A stretch of DNA of 64,000 nt from Paraglaciecola psychrophila 170 (GTDB lineage: Bacteria > Pseudomonadota > Gammaproteobacteria > Enterobacterales > Alteromonadaceae): NCBI RefSeq assembly GCF_000347635.1, contig NC_020514.1, forward strand, positions 1,240,001 to 1,304,000. The letters are read 5' to 3'. Within the stretch, counting starts at the first letter, position 1. Each line of letters begins with the position of its first letter. The notes beneath the pieces are model-generated. The model did no database searches and had not been told where the DNA came from. It worked only from the letters and a program-made list of their open reading frames with translations. Positions 20,411 to 29,101 of the stretch are shown piece after piece. A program made the translations under genes and the position numbers.

Positions 20411-20669
20411 TGTTTTGTCTCTATTTAGGGCCAGATATTGTATCAAAGATGATTATTAATTTTTTAAAGTCACATTTTCTAAAGTAATACACGGCTAAAT
20501 TTACTGAAATTTTATGGGCGCGGATTGTACAGTTTTATCCTCCATTTAGCGAACTTCAAATGCATATCGCTGTTAATAAAGAAAAGACCCCTAGTTTATT
20601 AACCTCGCATTAACATCTTAATGGTAATTTGGAGTTTTTAAACCAGTGTGACCCAATGTAGTGCTTTGG

Positions 20670-20686
20670 CGCACTTTTTTGGTGCG
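20670..20686 (+). promoter_or_regulatory. putative NtrC (GlnG) binding site upstream of glnA
   Basis: CGCACTTTTTTGGTGCG matches the NtrC consensus pattern TGCAC(C)-N5-(G)GTGCA at the GCAC and GTGC cores. It lies about 75 bases upstream of the candidate -24 element, a normal enhancer distance. Confidence 0.7.
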
Positions 20687-20759
20687 AACGGTGCTATCCT
20701 TTTCGTTTACGCTATGCTAAAAAAACATAAACAAAAGACATTCCAATCACTTAGGTATG

Positions 20760-20775
20760 TGGCATGATTATCGCT
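20760..20775 (+). promoter_or_regulatory. putative sigma-54 promoter of glnA
   Basis: TGGCATGATTATCGCT fits TGGCAC-N5-TTGCA, with GG and GC exactly ten bases apart (the -24 and -12 elements). Two positions differ from consensus. Transcription would begin near 20787, leaving a leader of about 60 bases before glnA. Confidence 0.7.
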
Positions 20776-20849
20776 TCATGCAGGCACACTTTGTATTTGG
20801 GTTATTTGACTCCCAATAATACATTTATACTTTTAATCTGGAGGACACC

Positions 20850-22259
20850 ATGTCAGCACAAAAGGCCTTAGACCTTATTAAAGAAACCGAAGCTAAATTT
20901 GTTGATTTACGCTTTACTGATACAAAAGGCAAGGAACAACATGTTTCTATCCCTACTCATCAAGTGACTGAAGACTTCTTCGAAGAAGGCAAAATGTTTG
21001 ACGGTTCTTCTATCCTAGGTTGGAAGGGTATTAACGAATCAGACATGATCTTGATGCCTGATGGCGAAACGGCTGTACTTGACCCATTTGCTGAAGAAAC
21101 TCAAATTAATATTCGTTGTGATATTTTAGAACCAATGACCATGCAGGGCTATGACCGTGATCCTCGTTCTATTGCTCGTCGCGCAGAAGAATATTTGAAG
21201 TCAACAGGTATTGGCGACAAAGTGTTAGTCGGACCTGAGCCAGAATTTTTCTTGTTTGACGATGTTCGTTTCCATACCGATATGGCTGGTTCTTTCTTCA
21301 AAATTGATTCTAGTGAAGCCAAGTGGAATTCAGGCTCTGAGTTTGAAGAAGGTAATATGGCCCACCGTCCTGGTGTTAAAGGTGGTTATTTCCCAGTTCC
21401 TCCAGTCGATTCGGCTCACGATACACGCGCAGCTATGTGTATGGTTATGGAAGAAATGGGCTTAACTGTTGAAGCGCATCACCATGAAGTAGCGACCGCC
21501 GGTCAAAACGAAATTGCATGCCTTTTCAATACATTGGTTAAAAAAGCTGATGAAGTTCAAATCTATAAGTATGTTGTACATAATGTTGCTCATGCTTACG
21601 GACAAACAGCTACCTTTATGCCAAAGCCTATTGTGGGTGATAATGGTTCTGGTATGCATGTTCACATATCAATTTCTAAGGAAGGCAAAAATGTCTTTGC
21701 TGGAGACAAATATGCTGGCATGTCTGAAGAAGCTTTATTCTATATTGGCGGTATCATTAAACATGCTCGCGCAATTAACGCTTTCACTAACGCATCGACG
21801 AACTCCTACAAACGTTTAGTACCTGGTTTCGAAGCACCTGTTATGTTGGCATATTCTGCACGTAACCGTTCTGCTTCTATTCGTATTCCTTTTGTGACTA
21901 GCGAGAGAGCTCGTCGAATCGAAGTACGTTTCCCAGACCCAACAGGTAACCCTTATCTAGCTTTCACTGCATTGTTGATGGCCGGTCTTGACGGGATCAA
22001 AAACAAGATTCATCCTGGTGATTCAATGGACAAAGATTTGTATGACTTGCCCCCTGAAGAAGCTGCGGCAATCCCACAAGTATGTAGTTCACTTGAGCAA
22101 GCGTTGGAAGCCCTTAATAACGACCGTGAGTTCTTAACTGTCGGTGGTGTTATGACTGACGACTCGATTGATGCTTACATAGCACTTAAGAGTGAAGAAG
22201 TGCAATTACTAAACATGTCAACTCATCCAGTTGAGTTTGATATGTATTACAGCGTTTAA
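20850..22259 (+). CDS. glnA: glutamine synthetase, type I
   Basis: 469 residues, the GS-I beta length. Metal and substrate motifs are intact: [39 protein letters not shown] and the ATP-site box [10 protein letters not shown]. The adenylylation target is Tyr398 in [10 protein letters not shown], so GlnE control is expected. It makes glutamine from glutamate, ammonium and ATP as a dodecamer. It has a strong ribosome site (CTGGAGGACACC before ATG). Upstream sigma-54/NtrC elements and downstream glnL-glnG complete a nitrogen-response locus. Confidence 0.98.
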   Translation: MSAQKALDLIKETEAKFVDLRFTDTKGKEQHVSIPTHQVTEDFFEEGKMFDGSSILGWKGINESDMILMPDGETAVLDPFAEETQINIRCDILEPMTMQGYDRDPRSIARRAEEYLKSTGIGDKVLVGPEPEFFLFDDVRFHTDMAGSFFKIDSSEAKWNSGSEFEEGNMAHRPGVKGGYFPVPPVDSAHDTRAAMCMVMEEMGLTVEAHHHEVATAGQNEIACLFNTLVKKADEVQIYKYVVHNVAHAYGQTATFMPKPIVGDNGSGMHVHISISKEGKNVFAGDKYAGMSEEALFYIGGIIKHARAINAFTNASTNSYKRLVPGFEAPVMLAYSARNRSASIRIPFVTSERARRIEVRFPDPTGNPYLAFTALLMAGLDGIKNKIHPGDSMDKDLYDLPPEEAAAIPQVCSSLEQALEALNNDREFLTVGGVMTDDSIDAYIALKSEEVQLLNMSTHPVEFDMYYSV

Positions 22260-22309
22260 CGTTGCAATGATTTAGTTGACTGTCTTTGATAGTTATTAGA
22301 ATTAATAAC

Positions 22310-22335
22310 AAGCCCGCATTTGCGGGCTTTTTTTA
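22310..22335 (+). terminator. intrinsic terminator after glnA
   Basis: Stem AAGCCCGC/GCGGGCTT (22310-22317, 22322-22329) followed by a run of Ts. It separates glnA from the DUF4124 gene. Confidence 0.9.
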
Positions 22336-22427
22336 CCTGTAATCAGGCTACAATTGACTATGAGCTTTGGGTTTTAGACTGTGATATTAGAGTCTTGGGC
22401 TAGGTCTTGGTATGGAGGTAGGTGATT

Positions 22428-22955
22428 GTGCGGATATTTTATACTTTTTGTTTATTATTATTGTGCCTTGGTGTGTCTGCACAGGTGGTATATAAAACGG
22501 TAAAGACTGATGGCAGTGTGGTTTATAGTGATGTGCGAAGCGATGGTGCTGTAGCCGTTAATCTATCTTCAATGAATACTGTCGTTGTTCCTGCTCTCAA
22601 TAATGCTACGAGCCAAAAAATCGGCCGAATTAATCCAGCGAAAACCCCCAGACCTGAAGTGCAATATATCGTGTCCATTCGTTCGCCAGATGCCGAACAA
22701 ACATTGCGTGATAATTCTGGTGCGGTAATGATTGATGCAGAAGTGTTACCAAAAAGATCGGGTAAGTATCAATTAATCATTGATAATCAGGTAGTTAAAA
22801 CTCAGTCAAACAGAAAGTTTCAATTAGAAAATATAAATCGTGGTGCCCATACCATTCAAGTTAATTTTCTCGACAACTCAGGCAAGATCCTTGCATCGTC
22901 TAAGCCGCAGACCTTTTATCTGCAAAAAGCTTCTGCTCTGATCAATGTTAACTAG
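22428..22955 (+). CDS. DUF4124-domain secreted/periplasmic protein
   Basis: 175 residues if translation begins at GTG 22428: GGAGG at 22414-22418 is nine bases upstream of it, but only three bases from the in-frame GTG at 22422. A signal peptide (FYTFCLLLLCLGVSAQ) is followed by the DUF4124 core, VVYKTVKTDGSVVYSD. A C-terminal beta-rich part (about 80-170) resembles an Ig-like strand arrangement. The family sits between glnA and glnL in many Alteromonadales and is likely periplasmic. No enzymatic role is known. Confidence 0.85.
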   Translation: MRIFYTFCLLLLCLGVSAQVVYKTVKTDGSVVYSDVRSDGAVAVNLSSMNTVVVPALNNATSQKIGRINPAKTPRPEVQYIVSIRSPDAEQTLRDNSGAVMIDAEVLPKRSGKYQLIIDNQVVKTQSNRKFQLENINRGAHTIQVNFLDNSGKILASSKPQTFYLQKASALINVN

Positions 22956-23084
22956 TGCTAACTGATACAAAACAAGCATATTGTATAAAAAGTAGTATCT
23001 AAATTAGAGCAGCTAAATAATACTTTGCACTAAATAAGTGCGCTCTATACGTGCATTAAATAAGTGCATGAAAAAGTTGAATTT

Positions 23085-24164
23085 ATGTCTGAATCTATTA
23101 CTACTGAATACTTATTAGAAAACCTATCGACTGCTGTTCTCGTGTTAGATGACAGCATGATAGTGCAATATGCTAATCACGCTGCTCAAGCCGTATTTGA
23201 ACGCAGTTTGAACTTACTGATTGGTTGTTCGTTTAATCATTTTATTGCATCTTCGAGCCTTGATTTTCTGCGTTTCCAAAATTCTATGCAATTTGGTGAA
23301 GTTTACTCTGACAGTGAAGTCACCTTCAAATTTATAGATGGTCGACATACCCAAGCTGATGTTTCTGTTACCAGCATACTTGAAAACCAAGATAAACGAT
23401 TATTAGTTGAAATTAGACTAGTAGAACAGCAAAAAAAGATCAGCCAAGAAAATCATCAATGGGCGCAACAGCAGGCTGCCCGTGAATTGGTGCGCGGTTT
23501 AGCACATGAAATTAAAAACCCACTAGGTGGCATTAGAGGAGCAGCGCAACTCCTAGCTAAACAGCTAACCAGTGATGAATTAAAAGAGTTTACTGAAGTT
23601 ATTATTGAACAATCCGACAGGCTTACCAATTTAGTGGATCGCTTATTAGGGCCAAATTCACGGCCTAATTTTGATTGGCACAACGTGCATCAAGTACTCG
23701 AAAAAGTATGTACTTTGGTGCGGCTTGACCCTAGCCATAATATTGAGATAACAAGGGATTATGACCCGAGCATACCTGATATATATCTTGATCAAGATAT
23801 GATGCAGCAAGCCACATTAAATGTAGTTCGCAATAGTGTGCAAGTGCTGTCTGAACACCAAGAAATAGCAGGTGAGATCAAAATCATCACCAGAATTGAA
23901 CGCCAAGTGATAATTCATGGCGCGTGTTTCCCGCTATGCGTAAAAATTCAGATTATTGATAATGGTCCAGGCATACCAACCGAACTTAAAAACACGCTAT
24001 TTTACCCTATGGTTACCAGTAAAAAAGAAGGCAGCGGTTTGGGTTTATCTATATCTCAAACCTTGATCGGCCACCACAGAGGAAAAATTGAAGTAGATAG
24101 TTGGCCTGGCAGAACAGAATTTACGTTGTATTTACCCATTGATAAAAAGGATCCCCAGACATGA
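23085..24164 (+). CDS. glnL: nitrogen sensor histidine kinase NtrB/GlnL
   Basis: About 359 residues from ATG 23085; an in-frame GTG at 23064 would add seven. The N-terminal PAS domain (about 10-110) precedes the phosphoacceptor box RGLAHEIKNPLGG (His141). The N-box (LNVVRNSVQ), DNGPGIP and GSGLGLSISQ complete a soluble kinase with no membrane segments. Under PII control it phosphorylates or dephosphorylates NtrC. Its stop overlaps the glnG start by four bases (ATGA), showing translational coupling. Confidence 0.96.
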   Translation: MSESITTEYLLENLSTAVLVLDDSMIVQYANHAAQAVFERSLNLLIGCSFNHFIASSSLDFLRFQNSMQFGEVYSDSEVTFKFIDGRHTQADVSVTSILENQDKRLLVEIRLVEQQKKISQENHQWAQQQAARELVRGLAHEIKNPLGGIRGAAQLLAKQLTSDELKEFTEVIIEQSDRLTNLVDRLLGPNSRPNFDWHNVHQVLEKVCTLVRLDPSHNIEITRDYDPSIPDIYLDQDMMQQATLNVVRNSVQVLSEHQEIAGEIKIITRIERQVIIHGACFPLCVKIQIIDNGPGIPTELKNTLFYPMVTSKKEGSGLGLSISQTLIGHHRGKIEVDSWPGRTEFTLYLPIDKKDPQT

Positions 24165-25567
24165 GTACAGAACCCGTATGGATAGTCGATGATGACAGCT
24201 CGATTCGCTGGGTATTACAAAAAGCGTTACAGGCGGCAAATATCCCTTGTTTCAGTTTTGAAAACCCCGAAGATTTATTGTTGCAATTAGAAACAGCACA
24301 ACCGCCTGAAGTGATAGTGTCGGATATTCGCATGCCCCAGATGGATGGTATGGTTTTATTAGGCGAAGTGCACAAGCGGTATAAAAACATCCCTGTCATC
24401 ATTATGACCGCCCATTCTGATTTAGACAGTGCAGTGAATGCCTATCAAAGTGGTGCATTTGAATACTTACCCAAACCTTTTGACATCGATGAAGCAGTGA
24501 ATTTGGTGCGACGGGCGTTAACCCATGCACGTGAGCAGTCTAGCAAAAACCAACCGCCCGAACTGGTCAAAGCTACCGAAATTATTGGTGAAGCGCCTGC
24601 TATGCAAGAAGTGTTTAGAGCCGTGGGGCGTTTATCTCGTTCTAGCATTAGTGTATTGATTAATGGTCAATCAGGCACCGGTAAAGAGTTGGTGGCTCAT
24701 GCATTACATCGCCATAGCCCACGTTCAGAAAATACTTTTATTGCGTTGAACATGGCGGCCATACCCGCCGACCTGATTGAATCTGAATTGTTTGGTCACG
24801 AAAAAGGCGCGTTTACTGGAGCACAAGCAGCAAGACAAGGGCGTTTTGAACAAGCTAATGGTGGTACATTATTTTTAGATGAAATAGGCGATATGCCCAT
24901 AGACGTGCAAACCAGATTGTTACGCGTTTTAGCAGACAGGCAATTCTACCGTGTGGGTGGCCATAACCCCGTTACAGTAGATGTACGTATTATTGCTGCA
25001 ACTCATCAAAATTTGGAACAACGTGTATCTGAAGGTAAGTTTCGCGAAGATTTATATCACAGATTAAATGTCATACGTATTCATATTCCAACGCTCAGTG
25101 AAAGGCGTGAAGATATTCCCATTTTGGCAGCGCACTTTTTGCAAAAAGCGGCGGCAGAGCTAGCTGTTGAGGTTAAATCCCTTAGTAAAGAGACGAAACA
25201 AATTCTATCCAACTTACCGTGGCCAGGAAATGTGCGTCAGCTTGAAAATATGTGTCGTTGGTTAACGGTAATGGCCAGTGGTCAAGAAGTTCTGCCTCAC
25301 GACCTACCGCCAGAAATACACCAACAACCAGTCTCAATTGTCAATCCTGCGCAATCTGGTGATTGGCAAACACTTTTAGCCAGTTGGGCTGATAACCAAT
25401 TGCAATCTGGTCATAATAATATTCTCGACGATGCGATTATGAGCTTTGAAAGGATTTTGTTAGAAAGGGCATTACATTATACTCATGGCCATAAACAAGA
25501 TGCGGCTAAACGTTTGGGGTGGGGTAGAAATACACTGACACGTAAACTTAAAGAGTTAGATATGTAG
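24161..25567 (+). CDS. glnG: nitrogen response regulator NtrC/GlnG
   Basis: 468 residues with three domains. The receiver has DDD near 10-12 and phospho-Asp55 in [11 protein letters not shown]. The sigma-54 AAA+ domain (about 140-370) has Walker A (GQSGTGKE), the sigma-54 contact loop GAFTGA, and Walker B ([10 protein letters not shown]). A Fis-type helix-turn-helix ends the protein ([19 protein letters not shown]). It activates sigma-54 promoters of nitrogen genes, probably including the glnA promoter proposed at 20760. Confidence 0.97.
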   Translation: MSTEPVWIVDDDSSIRWVLQKALQAANIPCFSFENPEDLLLQLETAQPPEVIVSDIRMPQMDGMVLLGEVHKRYKNIPVIIMTAHSDLDSAVNAYQSGAFEYLPKPFDIDEAVNLVRRALTHAREQSSKNQPPELVKATEIIGEAPAMQEVFRAVGRLSRSSISVLINGQSGTGKELVAHALHRHSPRSENTFIALNMAAIPADLIESELFGHEKGAFTGAQAARQGRFEQANGGTLFLDEIGDMPIDVQTRLLRVLADRQFYRVGGHNPVTVDVRIIAATHQNLEQRVSEGKFREDLYHRLNVIRIHIPTLSERREDIPILAAHFLQKAAAELAVEVKSLSKETKQILSNLPWPGNVRQLENMCRWLTVMASGQEVLPHDLPPEIHQQPVSIVNPAQSGDWQTLLASWADNQLQSGHNNILDDAIMSFERILLERALHYTHGHKQDAAKRLGWGRNTLTRKLKELDM

Positions 25568-25579
25568 AGTGGAAACAGC

Positions 25580-26343
25580 CAGTTAGTTCATCACTGGCTT
25601 GTTATCTGCTGTTTTATCCAGTTGAGTGATATTGGCTGCAGATTGTTTAATCAGGACTTCAAAATTATATTTTTGTAACAGTCAATTATAATCACCGTTT
25701 ACATGCATATTGAGTATGCATTCATCAACGTGATCTAAAAGCTCCGAAATATGTGTGATATTTTGGGTGTTTTTGGAAACAGTGATGAAGTGTTTTTTAA
25801 AATCTTTAGCGAAGTGTTATAATTTAAACTTATTGGCAATTCCAAGACAATTAGCAAATCAGTAAAATGTCTGTTTGCTATTAGCCATAATATCAAATTT
25901 TGGCGTAGAACTTAATAACTGAGCAAACATTGCATCGATATTATGTCCTTCAGATAATTGGCCATTCAAACCTTTTTTTCAATGACTATTGAAACTTGTG
26001 ACGTGTGAGATAGCCCTACCAGATGGCCAATAATTCAGTCGTCTAAGTCTTCACTCTTTTTAATGTCAATATTACTATCAGACCGCAGGGCAAACCCATA
26101 TTTAGTGGTAAATACTGACACCTTTGAGAAGACAATAAATGTTTCACGTTATTTTTTAAAATTACATAAACTAATGTCTAGTTCACCGCTTTGCATATAT
26201 AGATGGGTGCGTTTTACTGGCAGTTTGATGTGCTTTATGATGAAGTTTTTTTTAGGTACACATTCATTTAGTACATCTTTACCTAAGCCAGATAAATGAC
26301 TTTTTTGATTCAGGAAAGAGAAATGGAGACCAATCGATATCAT
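25580..26343 (-). pseudogene. periplasmic amino-acid-type solute-binding protein (SBP family 3), decayed
   Basis: Minus-strand fragments in several frames follow the order of a family-3 solute-binding protein or its truncated, transporter-less relatives. They are LPVKRTHLYMQSGELDISLC (26149-26343), YFTTKYGFALRSDSNIDIKK, then NGQLSEGHNIDAMFAQLLS, ITVSKNTQNITHISEL and NFEVLIKQSAANITQL. At least three in-frame stops and frame changes interrupt it. In related bacteria such proteins occur next to signalling genes. Dead gene filling most of the 0.9-kb gap after glnG. Confidence 0.65.
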
Positions 26344-26484
26344 TTAAAATAATACTATTTTAAATGAATCATGTTTTTTCATAATTTAAACGAATATATC
26401 AATATAGTCTTGAGCCCTAAAACTCCATCATTATACTATTCTGCTATTTAGTTGGTAGAGAATAACTAGGTATTCTAAACCTGA

Positions 26485-27633
26485 TTATTTAGCTCGTTCA
26501 TTCGTTAACAACGAAGCCATTCCGCTGTTAAAAGCCTGCATCCATTTAGTTGAAAATTGGCCTTTAGAGATGCGGTTGATTTCGATGACCGCTTTTTTCT
26601 TAGGGCGCTGCAAATGGCTCTCATGTGCTCGGGCATGGGTGATGGCGTCAAAGGTGTCCAATATAGCTAATAATTTTGCACCTTCGCAAATGTCATTTTC
26701 TTTAATACCCAGGGGGTAACCGCTGCCGTCAATTCGCTCGTGATGTTGCATCACGATTTTACGGGCCTCGTTCCATTGATTGAGATTTTCTAGTAAGCGC
26801 GCGCTTTTATATACATGTGAACGCATCAGGTTAAACTCTAATTCTTCAAGTTTTTCTTGTTTATGCAGCACTGCAATAGGCATAAAAGCCATGCCAAAAT
26901 CATGCATGTAACAGGCAACAGCAAGTTGCACTTCATCGACTGGCGAACCAGCAACTTTATTAATGTAGCCAGCTAGTTTGGCAATGCGGTCACCTCTTCC
27001 GTCCCAGTATTTCGAACGTTTTTCTATGGGTTTCATTAATTCTCTAAAAAACATCAGATCTTCACGTTCTTCGTTAGTAATAGATTTGGGTATGCCTATT
27101 GTTGCTATGCTAAGAGACGCACTAGCAGTAGTTGTTTCGCCCGAATCTGCTTCATTACCTAGGTCAAGACTAGGATCTAATATCAAAACTGCTTTGGCTA
27201 ACAATTGTTCATGAGCATTACCATTTTCAGGCGTAATATGTTTGATAGCCTCAACAAGCCGCTCAAACGTCGCCTTGTCATATTCAGCTTGCCCAGTTTG
27301 AATACAGCTTTGCACGAATACTTTAACTTTATCCATGATCAATAAAACCAAGTCACTCATATTACTGGTGTATTGAATTTGCCCTTTACGTAAGTAATCA
27401 AGAAGGTCTTCGGCGTATTGCAAAAGTGGGATGAGGGGTGAAAAGTTAACTAGGCCTAAGTCACCTTTAATGGTGTGAATTGAGCGAAATAATGAACGTT
27501 GTAATTCGTTATCTTCTGGCTTTAACTCCAATTCAATTAAGGTTTGTTCGCTGGCTTCATAAAGTTCGTTTATTTCTTCCAATAGGTCGGTGAGAATATC
27601 TTCGTCGAGATCTTCATGTTTAAACATTTGCAT
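26485..27633 (-). CDS. HPt-domain/HD-GYP-domain signalling protein
   Basis: 382 residues. Residues 8-110 form a histidine phosphotransfer domain with phospho-His53 in SIHTIKGDLG. Residues about 190-350 carry an HD-GYP domain: H244-D245 in CYMHDFGMAF and HHERIDGSGYP at 297-307, so both metal and GYP motifs remain. HD-GYP enzymes hydrolyse cyclic di-GMP. Coupling an HPt directly to the hydrolase would let a phosphorelay set c-di-GMP levels without a receiver domain. No membrane segments. The partner kinase is not in this window. Confidence 0.88.
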   Translation of the reverse strand: MQMFKHEDLDEDILTDLLEEINELYEASEQTLIELELKPEDNELQRSLFRSIHTIKGDLGLVNFSPLIPLLQYAEDLLDYLRKGQIQYTSNMSDLVLLIMDKVKVFVQSCIQTGQAEYDKATFERLVEAIKHITPENGNAHEQLLAKAVLILDPSLDLGNEADSGETTTASASLSIATIGIPKSITNEEREDLMFFRELMKPIEKRSKYWDGRGDRIAKLAGYINKVAGSPVDEVQLAVACYMHDFGMAFMPIAVLHKQEKLEELEFNLMRSHVYKSARLLENLNQWNEARKIVMQHHERIDGSGYPLGIKENDICEGAKLLAILDTFDAITHARAHESHLQRPKKKAVIEINRISKGQFSTKWMQAFNSGMASLLTNERAK

Positions 27634-27826
27634 AGAATCAATAGCCTTAATGATTGAAAGTGTGAATAGCGTTATTAAGTATCTGCTAATTAAGAATATT
27701 ATTCATTTATTTGTGCGCTAACTAAAACGCAAAAATACACGAACTTATAAATCAAGTGGTATAAGTGTTTTAGCTAATGACTAAAAATGCGTATACTCTG
27801 CAGCCACTTATTGATGAGGGTACGCT

Positions 27827-28546
27827 TTGTTAGCGCTTTTACGCATAGTTGCGATATTCTTTTATTTTTTGCTGATCAACCTTGTACTCGTATTGATTTG
27901 TTTAGTGCGGCCTTTTCATCGGGATAACGTACATGCTTGCGGTGCTTTGTATAGTTCTGTTTCTGTTCTGTTCGGATTAAAAATAGAAATCCGGGTACCA
28001 GACAGTGTTAAACAAGGTGGACCATATGTGTATATCGCGAATCATCAAAATAGCTATGATTTACTGACTATTTGCGGTGCTACTCAAAAAGGTACAGTAA
28101 CAGTCGGGAAAAAAAGTCTCGTATGGATACCTGTGGTTGGCCAGATATATTGGTTAACAGGTAACATTATGATTGACCGAAATAATTCAGGTCGCGCCCA
28201 TGATACCTTGCAAAGTACAGTACAGAAAATTCAAAAAAAGCGTTTGTCGGTGTGGTTTTTCCCTGAGGGAACGCGCAGTTATGGTCGCGGATTGTTGCCT
28301 TTTAAAACAGGTGCTTTTCGTATAGCCAAAGCCACCAACGAACCCATAGTGACAATTACTGCCAGCCGATTATATGATAAAATAAAATTAAATCGATGGG
28401 ACAATGGCACGTTATTAATCGAACTGTCAGAGCCGGAGTTTATGGATGAAAATAAATCTTTAAAACAAAATGCTGAATATTTCCATCAGAAAATGCAACA
28501 ACAGATTAAAAAAGTAGACGCAGAAGTAGATAATAAAATCGGGTAA
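27827..28546 (+). CDS. plsC: 1-acyl-sn-glycerol-3-phosphate acyltransferase
   Basis: 239 residues. An N-terminal membrane anchor (about 5-30) is followed by the acyltransferase motifs NHQNSYD (the NHx4D catalytic pair) and FPEGTRS. It acylates lysophosphatidic acid to phosphatidic acid at the inner membrane. The start is TTG 27827, chosen because GAGGG lies seven bases upstream and no ATG is suitably placed. It is followed 25 bases later by rraB, probably co-transcribed. Confidence 0.92.
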   Translation: MLALLRIVAIFFYFLLINLVLVLICLVRPFHRDNVHACGALYSSVSVLFGLKIEIRVPDSVKQGGPYVYIANHQNSYDLLTICGATQKGTVTVGKKSLVWIPVVGQIYWLTGNIMIDRNNSGRAHDTLQSTVQKIQKKRLSVWFFPEGTRSYGRGLLPFKTGAFRIAKATNEPIVTITASRLYDKIKLNRWDNGTLLIELSEPEFMDENKSLKQNAEYFHQKMQQQIKKVDAEVDNKIG

Positions 28547-28571
28547 TCCGGTTAGCATAGAGGCAAATTTT

Positions 28572-28934
28572 ATGAATTCAGAAGAAACATCCGAACTAGC
28601 CGAATGGCATGAATTTAACCAAGAAACTATCGAAGCATTGATCGAAGATGGCAGCGATGCCAGTCAAGCACATACCATTGAGTATCACTTCGCTAGTGCT
28701 GACTTTGACGTATTAGAAAAAGCGGCTGTTGATGCTTTTAAAGCCGGCTTTGAAGTGGGTGATGCCGAAGAATTAGAGTTGGAAGATGGTGAAGAGGTCT
28801 TTTGTTTTGATGCCGTGGTCGAACGTATGTTGGATGCAAAATTAATCAACCAAGATACTGACAAGCTTTTTGCTATTGCCATCAAACATAACGTAGATTA
28901 CGACGGCTGGGGCACATTCTTTATTGAAAAGTAG
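28572..28934 (+). CDS. rraB: ribonuclease E regulator RraB family
   Basis: 120 residues, strongly acidic, with the family landmarks EDGSDASQAHTIEYHFAS, EEVFCFDAVVERMLDA and the closing NVDYDGWGTFFI. RraB binds RNase E and modulates mRNA decay. A GAGG ribosome site is nine bases upstream. It ends before a strong hairpin terminator. Confidence 0.93.
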   Translation: MNSEETSELAEWHEFNQETIEALIEDGSDASQAHTIEYHFASADFDVLEKAAVDAFKAGFEVGDAEELELEDGEEVFCFDAVVERMLDAKLINQDTDKLFAIAIKHNVDYDGWGTFFIEK

Positions 28935-28961
28935 TCATCATCCGTCAGTATAAAAAATAGA

Positions 28962-28993
28962 CCAATGACACAAAAGTGTCATTGGCTTGTAAA
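28962..28993. terminator. intrinsic terminator after rraB
   Basis: Perfect 10-bp stem CCAATGACAC/GTGTCATTGG with an AAAA loop (28962-28985). It is flanked by A-rich and T-poor sequence, so it is strongest as a hairpin; the U-tract is weak on the plus strand. Confidence 0.65.
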
Positions 28994-29101
28994 AAAAACG
29001 CAGTAAAACCATCATCTAAGTGTCATTAAAAGTACATCTCAGATTCACATTGCTCATTCATATTACCGCCCATAATAAATATTAAATCGGTTAACACATT
29101 A

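Larger units (their letters stand above)
20411..20849. other. typA-glnA divergent regulatory region
   Basis: 439 bp between divergent typA copy 2 and glnA. It holds the typA promoter side (20411-20540), a putative NtrC site at 20670-20686 and a putative sigma-54 promoter at 20760-20775. No coding sequence. Confidence 0.7.
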
